Made by a program: the position numbers and the translations under genes
Shown here: positions 1 through 9,180 of the stretch, piece after piece
How the letters are laid out: each line of letters opens with the position of its first letter
Numbering within the stretch: position 1 is the first letter of the stretch
Notes under the pieces: generated by a model
What the model was told of the DNA's origin: nothing
Database searches by the model: none
The model's input: the letters and a program-made list of their open reading frames with translations, nothing else
NCBI GenBank assembly: GCA_946480845.1
Contig: CAMLLJ010000080.1
Coordinates: 1-11,621 of the forward strand
Origin: an uncultured Gemmatimonadota bacterium
GTDB taxonomy: Bacteria; Gemmatimonadota; Gemmatimonadetes; Gemmatimonadales; GWC2-71-9
Direction: 5' to 3'
Length of the DNA: 11,621 bases

Positions 1-1940
<1,940 letters not shown>

Positions 1941-1947
<7 letters not shown>

Positions 1948-3080
1948 CCGCCGCGCTCACCGTGCGGCATGCCGCGGGGGAGTATCCGGTGTACGTCGGC
2001 GCCGGGATCCTCGAGGGGCTGCACGTGCTGGTGCAGGCGCACGCGCCGGGGCGGCGCACCGCGATGATCGCCGACGACACCGTCGCCGCGCTCTTCCGCG
2101 ACTTCGTCCGCGGCACCGAGTCGCCCTGGCGCGCCGTGGCCGCCACCTGCGAAGGGGTCGAGGGCGCGGGGTGGATGCCCTTCACCTTCGCCGCCGGCGA
2201 AGCGTCGAAGACGCGCGCCACCTGGGAGCAGCTCACCGACGCGCTGCTGGCGGCGGGCTACGGCCGCGATGCCGCCATCGTGGCGCTGGGCGGCGGCGTC
2301 ACCGGCGACCTGGCCGGCTTCGTCGCAGCCACCTACATGCGCGGCATCCCGGTCGTCCAGGTGCCGACGACGCTCCTCGCCATGGTGGATTCGTCGGTGG
2401 GCGGGAAGGTCGGCGTGGACACCCCCGCCGGGAAGAACCTGGTGGGCGCCTTTCACGCCCCCGCCGCGGTGGTGGCCGACCCGCTGACGCTCGGCACCCT
2501 GACCGACCGGGACTATCGGGCCGGGCTCGCCGAGGTGGTGAAGCACGCGCTGGTGGGCGACGCGGGCCATTTCGCCTGGCTCGAGGAGCATGCGGGCGCG
2601 GTGCTCCGGCGGGACCCCGATGCGCTGACCGAGGTCATCTGCCGGAGCGTGGAGCTCAAGTCGGCGGTGGTGGCCGAGGACGAGAAGGAGACGGGGCGCC
2701 GGGCCATCCTCAACGCCGGGCACACCGTCGCCCACGCGATCGAGCAGGCCACCGGCTACGGCATCCGGCACGGCGAGGCGGTCGCCCTGGGGCTGGTGGC
2801 CGAATGCCGGCTGGGGGAGGCGATCGGGGTGACGGCGGCCGGCACCGCCGACCGGGTGGCCTCCCTCCTGGGCCGGCTCGGCCTCCCGGTCGAGCTGGCG
2901 GGCTGCCCGCCCGTAGGGACGCTCACGGCCGCCATGCAGGTGGACAAGAAGACCCGGTCGGGGTTTCCCGGGTTTGCGTTTCCGGCCGGTCCGGGCCGGA
3001 TGCACCGGCAGGACGGGGACTGGGTCAGCCCGGCCCCGACCGAAGCGGTGGAGGAGGCGCTGGCGACGATCCGGGGGTGA
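1941..3080 (+). CDS. aroB: 3-dehydroquinate synthase
   Basis: The second step of the shikimate pathway: it converts DAHP to 3-dehydroquinate, using NAD+ and a divalent metal, in the cytoplasm. The 379-residue length is normal. The nucleotide-binding LGGGVTGDLAGF is at residues 116-127 and DSSVGGKVGVD at 150-160. The metal ligands are visible as Glu198 (AEVVKH), His261 (AGHT) and His277 (HGEA), with DKK near residue 334. After DKK the usual hydrophobic strand is replaced by a Gly/Pro/Phe-rich stretch, a modest oddity. The GTG at 1941 is preceded by GGAG with 7 bases of spacing and overlaps the end of the adenosyltransferase gene, supporting coupled translation. I see no hairpin terminator after the stop; transcription could read into the DnaA-box region and the sigma gene. 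Confidence 0.97.
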
Positions 3081-3100
3081 GCCTGCCCCGCCCCAGAGGT

Positions 3101-3131
3101 TTATCCACAAAACGATTTGTGATGTGGACAA
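3101..3131. promoter_or_regulatory. Pair of inverted DnaA-box-like sites
   Basis: TTATCCACA at 3101-3109 (plus strand) is a perfect classical DnaA box. TTGTCCACA on the minus strand at 3123-3131 is the form common in GC-rich bacteria. The two face each other with 13 bases between them. Within this stretch ACAAAACGATTTGT (3107-3120) is itself palindromic at 12 of 14 positions. A third match to the TTWTNCACA consensus, TTTTTCACA, lies at 3158-3166 and overlaps the -10 of the sigma gene promoter. All sit upstream of or within the promoter, so DnaA-controlled transcription is plausible. A replication origin is less likely because dnaA/dnaN genes and a larger box cluster are absent. Confidence 0.5.
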
Positions 3132-3141
3132 CTGATTTTTG

Positions 3142-3170
3142 TTGACAGTTCCGCAGGTTTTTCACATATT
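3142..3170 (+). promoter_or_regulatory. Sigma70-type promoter of the sigma factor gene
   Basis: TTGACA (3142-3147) is a perfect -35 box. It is separated by exactly 17 bases from CATATT (3165-3170), a good -10 box. A transcript would start near 3177 and have a leader of about 70 bases before the ATG at 3250, unlike the apparently leaderless genes elsewhere in the window. The region is markedly AT-richer than its surroundings. The -35 lies 10 bases downstream of the inverted DnaA-box pair, and a third box-like 9-mer overlaps the -10. Confidence 0.8.
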
Positions 3171-3249
3171 CGCTCGTACCGCTCTTCCTGGTGCAGCCGC
3201 ACCGAAGCTCCCAATCCGCTAGCAGGTCCAACTCCGCCTGGGGTCGTTC

Positions 3250-4152
3250 ATGCCTCGTGTCCGTTCCGGGAAGCCTCGCCCGCGCCCGGCCCTCCGTACG
3301 TCCGCGCCCTCCGGTTCCTTCGACCAGTACCTGCACGACATCCAGAAGCTCCCCATGATCACGGACGTGCGCGAAGAGCGGCGGCTGGCGCGCCTCGCGC
3401 TCAGCGGCGACGAGATCGCGGCGGAGCGGCTGGTGACGGCCAACCTCCGCTTCGTGATCTCCTACGTGAAGCGGTACCAGGGGCACGGGCTCGAGCTGTC
3501 GGAGCTGGTGGCGATCGGGAACGAGGGGCTGCTCAAGGCGGTGCGCAAGTTCGACCCCGACCACGGCGTCAAGTTCATTTCGTACGCGGTGTGGTGGGTG
3601 CGCCAGGCGGTGCTCAAGGCGCTGGCGGAGCAGACCCGCACCGTGCGCATCCCGCTCAACCAGAACGCGGCGCTGATCAAGATGTCGCGGGTCGAGGGGC
3701 TGCTGGCGCAGGAGCTGGGGCGCGGCGCCTCCGACCGCGAGCTGGCCATCGCGCTGAGCGACACGGTGGACAACATCCGCGCCGCGCGCCGGATGAGCAC
3801 CATCGAGGTCTCCCTCGACGCGCCGGTGGAGCGGCAGGACAAGCAGGGCACCACGTTCGGGGAGCGCGTCGCCGGCACGGGAGGCGGCGACATCGAAGAG
3901 CGCACCGATTCCGCGCTCCGGCGCGAGTTCATCGACCGCCTCTTCGCCCGCCACCTGACCCCCCGCGAACGCAAGATCCTCTCCCTCTATTACGGACTCG
4001 AAGAAGGCTCCGAGGCGCTCACCCTCGAGAAGATCGGCGAGCTCCTCGGCGTCACCCGCGAGCGCATCCGCCAGATCCGCGAACGGGCGTTCGAGAAGCT
4101 CCGGGCATCGCCCGACGTCCAGTTGCTGCAGGGAGTGAGCGGGGCGGCCTGA
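3250..4152 (+). CDS. RNA polymerase sigma factor, sigma70 family (RpoD/RpoS-like)
   Basis: A 300-residue sigma factor that directs RNA polymerase to -10/-35 promoters. Region 1.2 is recognisable at about residues 24-50 (FDQYLHDIQKLP). Regions 2.1-2.4 follow, with NLRFVISYVKRYQ, ELVAIGNEGLLKAVRKFDP and FISYAVWWVRQAV (about 109-121; the Trp pair helps melt the -10). Region 3 follows. Region 4 has LTPRERKILSLYYGL (about 236-250) and the -35-reading helix-turn-helix TLEKIGELLGVTRERIRQIR (258-277). There is no region 1.1, so it is shorter than classical RpoD and resembles group 2 or small primary sigma factors; which one cannot be told from a single copy. The ATG at 3250 has a GGGG ribosome binding site 6 bases upstream. 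It is a single-gene unit between its own promoter and a strong terminator, convergent with the antiporter gene. Confidence 0.95.
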   Translation: MPRVRSGKPRPRPALRTSAPSGSFDQYLHDIQKLPMITDVREERRLARLALSGDEIAAERLVTANLRFVISYVKRYQGHGLELSELVAIGNEGLLKAVRKFDPDHGVKFISYAVWWVRQAVLKALAEQTRTVRIPLNQNAALIKMSRVEGLLAQELGRGASDRELAIALSDTVDNIRAARRMSTIEVSLDAPVERQDKQGTTFGERVAGTGGGDIEERTDSALRREFIDRLFARHLTPRERKILSLYYGLEEGSEALTLEKIGELLGVTRERIRQIRERAFEKLRASPDVQLLQGVSGAA

Positions 4153-4171
4153 TCCACCCGGTGAAAAGGAT

Positions 4172-4205
4172 GCCCGCACCTGACGGTGCGGGCTTTTCTT
4201 TTTTT
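4172..4205 (+). terminator. Intrinsic terminator after the sigma factor gene
   Basis: A perfect 9-bp stem, GCCCGCACC (4172-4180) pairing with GGTGCGGGC (4185-4193), closes a TGAC loop. It is followed by the T-rich tail TTTTCTTTTTTT (4194-4205). It begins 19 bases after the sigma factor stop codon. An A-rich stretch before the stem could extend the pairing, but the minus strand lacks a comparable T tract, so it probably acts mainly in the plus direction. Confidence 0.95.
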
Positions 4206-4207
4206 CG

Positions 4208-4323
4208 GCGCGGAGACGCGGAGACGCGGAGACGCGGAGAAAAACAGGGACTTTGTGGGTGTGCCGTTCACCATCAGTTGCTGATGCTGTTCTCCGCGCC
4301 TCCGCGTCTCCGCGTCTCCGCGC
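4208..4323. repeat. Foldback repeat element with 8-bp tandem units
   Basis: The left arm (4208-4241) and right arm (4290-4323) are inverted copies that match at 33 of 34 positions. Each arm is about four tandem copies of the 8-mer GCGGAGAC (GTCTCCGC on the other strand). The 48-base loop contains a second small perfect hairpin, CATCAG-TTG-CTGATG (4272-4286). The element lies in the convergent gap between the sigma factor terminator and the antiporter stop codon, where an insertion harms no gene. It has no coding capacity of its own: ORFs running through it give low-complexity peptides such as GDAETRRRGE. It looks like a dispersed REP/MITE-like repeat; copy number in the genome cannot be judged here. 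Confidence 0.85.
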
Positions 4324-4341
4324 TCGATCAATAAGAATTCC

Positions 4342-6420
4342 TCATTCCCCTTTGACGATGAGCGCCGTCGCCGCCCGGACGGCCTTTTCGGTGCCAGCAA
4401 CTGCCAGCAGGTCTCCGGCGGCCAGCTTGTCGGAACCCACCGGCAGCAGGATGTCCTGCCCCCCGCGCACGATGACCAGCACCGTCGCGTTGGTGCGGTC
4501 GCGGACGTCGAGCTCGGCGAGCGACTTGCCCACGCCATAGTCGCCCTCGGAGAGCCGGATCGAGACCGGGTCGCCCAGGCCCGGGAGGAGGGTCGCGACG
4601 TGGGCGATGGGGCGCGGGACGGCGTGGCCCGTCGGCGACGAATCGCCCTCCGGGCTCGCCATCTGGCTCGCCAGCGCCGCGACGATCACCTCGGCGCCCG
4701 CGCGGGTGTGGCCCTGCAGGTTGGTGGCGCTCCGCCAGAAGGCGACGCCGAGCAGCGCGAAGGCCGCAACCAGGATGCCGATCGTCGCCGCCGGCGGCAC
4801 GAACAGCTCGAGCAGAACAGCGACCGGCGCGGCGGCGAGCCCGAGGATGGCGAGCTGCCAGGCGACGACGATGGCCCGCCGCGAGGCGAGCGCCATGTCC
4901 ACCTTGCCCGGTGCCGGCGCGGGCAGCGCGCGTTGTGCGGCGAGCTGGCCCAGCGCGCGCGCGGTCCGGAGCAGGCCGTAGGCGAGCGGCACGATGAGCA
5001 GCGTCGCCCCGGCGAACAGCAGCGCGCGGGCCATGGGCTGGGTCAGGCCGAGCTCCTCCGTGCCCCAGAGGATCGCCTCGGCGTGCCAGATGCCCACCGC
5101 GATCACCACGGCCGAGATCAGCAGCAGGTCGAGCCCGATGATCGCGGCCAGGCGCCGGGTGCGCGAGCGCTGCCCCTTGTCCTGCCGGGTGCGCCCGAGC
5201 CCCTCCATCCACGAGGCATAGAGCGCCACGAAGTTCTGCACCGGCCGCGGCAGGGTGCGGTCCACCCACGATGCGACACCGCCCGCCGACCGGATCAGCC
5301 ACGGCGTGCTGAGCGTGGTGACCGCGGAGACGGTGACGGCCACGGGATAGAGGAACTCGCGCGTGGCGCCGAGGGCGAGGCCCACGCCCGCGATGATGAA
5401 GGAGAACTCGCCGATCTGCGCCAGGCTCATCCCGCTCTGCACCGCGACGCGGGTGCCGTACCCGGCAAGGAAGGCGCCGATCGTCACGAAGAGCACCTTG
5501 CCGACGATGACGATCACGGTGAAGACCAGCACCACCTTCCAGTACTCGGCCACCAGCCGAGGGTCGATCAGGATGCCGACCGAAACGAAGAAGATCGCGG
5601 CGAAGACGTCGCGCACCGGCTGCACCTGGTGCTCGATCGCCTTGGCGTGCCCCGATTCCGCCGTGAGCATCCCCGCGAGGAAGGCGCCGAGCGCCACCGA
5701 GTAGCCGAAGGTCTGGGCCAGGTACGCGATGGCGAAGCAGAGGCCCACGGCCGTCACGATCGTCGTCTCGGGCCGGTTGAGCCGCACCACCGCGCGCATC
5801 AGCCGCGGCACGATCAGCAGCCCGGCGACGATCACGCCCGCCAGGAACGCGACCAGCTTCCCCGCCGTCGCCGCGAGGCCCGCCGCCGACAGCTCCTGCC
5901 CCGCGGAGACGGTGGTGAGGATGGCGAGGAGCAGGATGGCGATCAGGTCCTCGATGATCAGCACCGCGAACACGATCCGGGTGAACCGCCCGGTGACGCC
6001 CTGCTCCTCGAACGCCTTCACGATGATCGTGGTGCTGGAGATCGCGATGATGGCGCCCGCGTAGACGCTCTCGAGGTGGGTCCACCCGAAGGCGCGGCCG
6101 ACCAGGTAGCCCACCGCCACCAGCGCGCTGCTCTGCAGCACCGCGATCAGCCCGGCCGTCGGCCCGATCTGCCAGAGCTTCCTCAGGCTGAACTCGAGCC
6201 CCAGGGCGTACATCAGGAGGATGACGCCTACCTCGGAGAGCGTCCGCACGATGTCCGGGTTGGCCACCAGCGGCGCCGGCACGTGCGGGCCGATCAGCAG
6301 CCCGGCGAGCAGGTAGCCGAAGACCACGGGCTGGTGCAGCCGCTGGAACACCAGGGTGGTGATCCCCGCGGTGGCGAGCACCATGGCGAGGTTGCGCAGG
6401 AATTCGTGGGTGTCGTGCAT
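4342..6420 (-). CDS. CPA2-family cation/proton antiporter with C-terminal RCK_C (TrkA_C)-like domain
   Basis: A 692-residue inner-membrane protein expected to exchange K+ or Na+ for protons. About the first 390 residues form the multi-spanning Na+/H+-exchanger core of the KefB/KefC group. It includes QPVVFGYLLAGLLIGPH, EVGVILLMYALGLEFS, ISSTTIIVKAFEEQ, the acidic IIEDLIAI ion-site motif, GAFLAGMLTAES and GMSLAQIGEFSFII. A second block of about four hydrophobic segments follows. The last 75 or so residues resemble an RCK_C regulatory domain (GVGKSLAELDVRDRTNATVLVIVRG, then LLPVGSDKLAAGDLLAVAG). No NAD-binding RCK_N Rossmann domain is seen. I prefer the ATG at 6420, which has GGGGA just upstream; a TTG at 6429 would add three residues. 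It is divergent from glcD across an 84-bp gap and convergent with the sigma gene. The ion transported cannot be read from the sequence. Confidence 0.92.
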   Translation of the reverse strand: MHDTHEFLRNLAMVLATAGITTLVFQRLHQPVVFGYLLAGLLIGPHVPAPLVANPDIVRTLSEVGVILLMYALGLEFSLRKLWQIGPTAGLIAVLQSSALVAVGYLVGRAFGWTHLESVYAGAIIAISSTTIIVKAFEEQGVTGRFTRIVFAVLIIEDLIAILLLAILTTVSAGQELSAAGLAATAGKLVAFLAGVIVAGLLIVPRLMRAVVRLNRPETTIVTAVGLCFAIAYLAQTFGYSVALGAFLAGMLTAESGHAKAIEHQVQPVRDVFAAIFFVSVGILIDPRLVAEYWKVVLVFTVIVIVGKVLFVTIGAFLAGYGTRVAVQSGMSLAQIGEFSFIIAGVGLALGATREFLYPVAVTVSAVTTLSTPWLIRSAGGVASWVDRTLPRPVQNFVALYASWMEGLGRTRQDKGQRSRTRRLAAIIGLDLLLISAVVIAVGIWHAEAILWGTEELGLTQPMARALLFAGATLLIVPLAYGLLRTARALGQLAAQRALPAPAPGKVDMALASRRAIVVAWQLAILGLAAAPVAVLLELFVPPAATIGILVAAFALLGVAFWRSATNLQGHTRAGAEVIVAALASQMASPEGDSSPTGHAVPRPIAHVATLLPGLGDPVSIRLSEGDYGVGKSLAELDVRDRTNATVLVIVRGGQDILLPVGSDKLAAGDLLAVAGTEKAVRAATALIVKGE

Positions 6421-6493
6421 GTTCCCCAATTACCCACGATCCGGCCCGACGCGCCAGTTCCGTCCCGCCGTTCCACCTGCCGGCGCTTCCGTC

Positions 6494-6499
6494 CATATT
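6494..6499 (+). promoter_or_regulatory. Candidate -10 hexamer CATATT in front of glcD
   Basis: CATATT lies 5 bases upstream of the GTG at 6505 and is the only AT-rich patch in this part of the 84-bp divergent gap. It is identical to the -10 of the sigma factor gene promoter. There is no ribosome binding site between it and the GTG, so a leaderless or near-leaderless transcript is likely. A TTCCAC lies exactly 17 bases upstream but is a poor match to a -35 box. Confidence 0.45.
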
Positions 6500-6504
6500 C
6501 CGGC

Positions 6505-7938
6505 GTGCCTCCCGCCGAATCCGTCGTCTCCCGCCTCGCCGCGATCGTCGGCCCCTCCCGCGTGCGCCACCGGCGCGCCGAGCTGGCGACCTACGCGATG
6601 GACGGGCTGCCCACCCGCGAGTCGTATCCGGGCGCCGTCGTCATGCCGGGAAGCCGCGACGAGGTGATCGCCGTGGTGCGCGCGCTGCATCAGGCGGGAG
6701 TCCCCTGGGTGGCGCGCGGCGCGGGCACGGGGCTCTCGGGCGGCGCCGTCGCAGACCCCGCGGCGGTCGTCATCTCGCTCACCCGCCTCACCCGCATCCT
6801 CAGGGTGGATCCGGTGAACCGCACGGCCGTGGTCGAGCCGGGCGTGGTCAATGCGCGCCTCTCCGAGGCGGTGGCGCGCCACGGCCTCTTCTACGCCCCC
6901 GACCCGTCGAGCCAGACCGCGTGCACGCTGGGCGGCAACGTCGCCGAGAACGCGGGCGGGCCGCACTGCCTCAAGTACGGCGTCACCACCAATCACGTGG
7001 CGGCGCTCGAGGTGGTGCTGCCCGACGCGTCGGTGGTGCGGCTCGGCTCGCGCGGCGGCGAGGCGTGGGGGCCCGACCTGGTCGGGCTCTTCGTGGGGAG
7101 CGAGGGGATGTTCGGCATCGCGGTCGAGATCACGGTGCGCCTGGTGCCGGTCCCGCCGGCCATCCGTACCCTGCTCGCCGACTTCACCTCGGTGCGCGCC
7201 GCGAGCGAGGCGGTCTCCGCCATCATCGCCTCGGGCATCGTCCCCGCGGCACTCGAGATGATGGACCAGGTGTGCGTGCGCGCCGTGGAGGCGTCCATCT
7301 ACGCGGCGGGCTATCCCGCCGACGCGGCGGCGGTGCTGCTGGTCGAGCTGGACGGCGGCGCCGAGGCGGTCGAGGCGGAAAGCGCGCTGGCCGAAGCGCT
7401 GCTGGCCCGGAGCGGGGCGCGGAGCGTGCGCGGGGCGTCGTCGCCGGCGGAGCGGGCCCGGCTCTGGCAGGGCCGCAAGAAGGCCTTCGGCGCGCTGGGC
7501 CGCCTCGCCCCCGACCTGGCCGTGCAGGATGCGGTGGTGCCGCGTTCCGCGCTGCCCGTCATCCTCGACCAGGTGGGCAACATCGGCGCCCGCCACGGCC
7601 TCCTGGTGAGCAACGTCTTCCACGCGGGCGACGGCAACCTGCACCCCAACATCAGCTTCGACCGGCGCGACGCGGCGCTGGCACGGCGGGTGCACCAGGC
7701 GAGCGGGGAGATGATGGAAGTGTGCGTGGCCGCCGGCGGCTCGATCACCGGCGAGCACGGGGTCGGCTCCGACAAACGGGACTACATGCCGCTCATCTTC
7801 GACGCCGCGACGCTGGACGCGATGTGCTCGGTCCGCCGGGTCTTCGACCCGGAGGAGCGGGCCAACCCCGGCAAGGTCCTCCCGGCCCAGTCCTGCCGGG
7901 AATGGCGCCGCGGGAGCGCGCGGAAGGGGGCGCCGTGA
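6505..7938 (+). CDS. glcD: Glycolate oxidase, FAD-linked subunit GlcD
   Basis: This 477-residue subunit carries the FAD that oxidises glycolate (or a related 2-hydroxy acid) to glyoxylate, with GlcE and GlcF. The N-terminal FAD_binding_4 domain has GAGTGLSGGAV (residues 72-82), the pyrophosphate-binding DPSSQTACTLGGNVAENAGG (133-152), KYGVT and VGSEGMFGI (197-205). The C-terminal FAD-oxidase domain has HAGDGNLHPN (373-382) and GEHGVGSDK (416-424), which supply the His residues of the active site, and ends with the typical NPGKVLP. The GTG at 6505 gives the normal family length (E. coli GlcD is about 499). The long in-frame extension upstream reads antisense through the antiporter gene and is not real. 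Its TGA overlaps the glcE GTG by 4 bases. D-lactate dehydrogenase activity is an alternative, but the glcE-glcF neighbours favour glycolate. Confidence 0.95.
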   Translation: MPPAESVVSRLAAIVGPSRVRHRRAELATYAMDGLPTRESYPGAVVMPGSRDEVIAVVRALHQAGVPWVARGAGTGLSGGAVADPAAVVISLTRLTRILRVDPVNRTAVVEPGVVNARLSEAVARHGLFYAPDPSSQTACTLGGNVAENAGGPHCLKYGVTTNHVAALEVVLPDASVVRLGSRGGEAWGPDLVGLFVGSEGMFGIAVEITVRLVPVPPAIRTLLADFTSVRAASEAVSAIIASGIVPAALEMMDQVCVRAVEASIYAAGYPADAAAVLLVELDGGAEAVEAESALAEALLARSGARSVRGASSPAERARLWQGRKKAFGALGRLAPDLAVQDAVVPRSALPVILDQVGNIGARHGLLVSNVFHAGDGNLHPNISFDRRDAALARRVHQASGEMMEVCVAAGGSITGEHGVGSDKRDYMPLIFDAATLDAMCSVRRVFDPEERANPGKVLPAQSCREWRRGSARKGAP

Positions 7939-9179
7939 GGGACATCGTCCACGCCCGGCTCAAGGCCCTGCTGGGGAGCACCGGCATCGAGCGCGAGCCG
8001 GACGGGCTGCCGCGCGCCATCCCCGATTCCACCGAGTCGCTCGCCCAGGTCTGCCATCTCGCGCACACCGAAGGGTGGCGCGTGCGGGTCGAGGGCCAGG
8101 GGACCTGGCTCGCCCCCGATGCCCCCGCCGACCTCGCCGTGAGCACCCGGGCGCTCGACCAGGTGGTCGAGGTGAGCCCCGCCGACCTGGTGGCGACCGT
8201 GCAGGCCGGGGCTCCGCTCGAGCAGCTCCGCCGCCGTCTCGCCGACCACGGCATGTGGCTCCCGCTCGATCCGCCGGGACGCCCCGACCGCAGCATCGGC
8301 TCCGTCCTCGCCACCGCCACCGCGGGCCCGCTCCGCCTCGGCTTCGGCCAGGTGCGCGACCAGGTGCTCGGCTGCGCAGTGGTGACCGGTGACGGACGCA
8401 TCGTGCGCGCCGGCGGCCGGGTGGTGAAGAACGTGGCCGGCTACGACGTCACCCGCCTGCACGTGGGCGGGTTCGGCGGGTTCGGCATCATGACCGAGAT
8501 CCACCTCCGGCTCCGCGCCCTGCCCCGCGCCGACGTGACCCTCACCGCCCGCGGCGCACGCGACGACCTCACCGCCGCCGCGCGCGAGCTGGTCGAGTCG
8601 GGCATCACGCCGTCCGCGCTCGAGCTCTTCTCTCCGGCGCTGGCCGCGGACGCCGACTGGGTCCTCGGCGCCCGCTTCACCGGCACCGACGCCGCGGTGG
8701 AGGCCGACGCGCGGCGCATGCACACCTCCGACGGCATCGAGTGGCAGCTCCTCCCGCCCGAGCGGAGCGCGTCGTTCTGGAGCCTCGCCGCCCGCGCCGC
8801 CGGCGGCGGACCGGTGACGCTCCGCCTCGGCGTCTTCCCCGACGGCCTCGACAGCATACTCGACCTTGTGACGCACGACCTCAGCGAAGGCCTCATCTCC
8901 GCCGGCGCGGCCGGCGGCGGCCTCCGCTGGACGGGGAGCGCCACGCCCGACCGGCTCCGCGCCCTGCGCCGCGCCACCGCCGCGCGGGAGATCCCCATGA
9001 CCATCGAGCGCGCGCCCTGGGCGCTGCGGCACGAGGTCGGGCATTTCGGCGCCTATCGCGAAGGGGTCGGGCTGCTGGTGAGCCGGCTGCGCGAGACCTT
9101 CGACCCGCGCGGCACGCTGCAGGTGGCCCTCGAAGGCGCGGAGACCGGCAATGCCGGCGGGCGCGAGAGCGCGAGCTAG
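7935..9179 (+). CDS. glcE: Glycolate oxidase, FAD-binding subunit GlcE
   Basis: A 414-residue second FAD-type subunit of the glycolate oxidase complex. It has the FAD_binding_4 fold with LPLDPPG (residues 109-115), LRLGFGQVRDQVLG, and the GlcE hallmark GGRVVKNVAGYDVTRL (160-175), followed by GGFGGFGIMTEIHLRLRALP. The end has RETFDPRGTLQ, as in other GlcE proteins. The usual TLGG before the SGP loop is changed to SIGSVLATATAGPLR, a moderate divergence. It is longer than the roughly 350-residue E. coli protein, mainly in the C-terminal half. The GTG at 7935 overlaps the glcD stop (GTGA) and has a strong GGAAGGGGG ribosome binding site just upstream, so coupled translation is very likely. The stop is followed after one base by glcF. 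Confidence 0.93.
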   Translation: MRDIVHARLKALLGSTGIEREPDGLPRAIPDSTESLAQVCHLAHTEGWRVRVEGQGTWLAPDAPADLAVSTRALDQVVEVSPADLVATVQAGAPLEQLRRRLADHGMWLPLDPPGRPDRSIGSVLATATAGPLRLGFGQVRDQVLGCAVVTGDGRIVRAGGRVVKNVAGYDVTRLHVGGFGGFGIMTEIHLRLRALPRADVTLTARGARDDLTAAARELVESGITPSALELFSPALAADADWVLGARFTGTDAAVEADARRMHTSDGIEWQLLPPERSASFWSLAARAAGGGPVTLRLGVFPDGLDSILDLVTHDLSEGLISAGAAGGGLRWTGSATPDRLRALRRATAAREIPMTIERAPWALRHEVGHFGAYREGVGLLVSRLRETFDPRGTLQVALEGAETGNAGGRESAS

Positions 9180-9180
9180 C

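Noticed and set aside
3081..3249. Replication origin
   Set aside because: There are three DnaA-box-like sites and an AT-rich stretch, but no dnaA, dnaN, gidA or rpmH nearby, the region is under 170 bp and is a normal promoter for the sigma gene.
4172..4323. CRISPR array
   Set aside because: The 8-bp units are directly tandem with no unique spacers and form inverted arms.
4324..4341. Separate terminator for the antiporter gene
   Set aside because: The minus strand runs from the antiporter stop into the foldback element, which could end transcription, but no stem followed by a T tract is present on that strand.
3591..4538. ORFs on both strands running through the repeat element and giving GDAETRRRGE / APPRLRVSA peptides
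   Set aside because: They are shadows of the sigma factor and antiporter genes that extend into the tandem repeat; such peptides are a known mark of spurious ORFs over this type of repeat.
4600..6504. A very long open frame on the plus strand leading into GlcD, as if GlcD had an extra 635-residue N-terminal domain
   Set aside because: It reads antisense through the well-supported antiporter gene, and its peptide is low-complexity Arg/Gly/Asp/His-rich sequence typical of shadow frames in GC-rich DNA.
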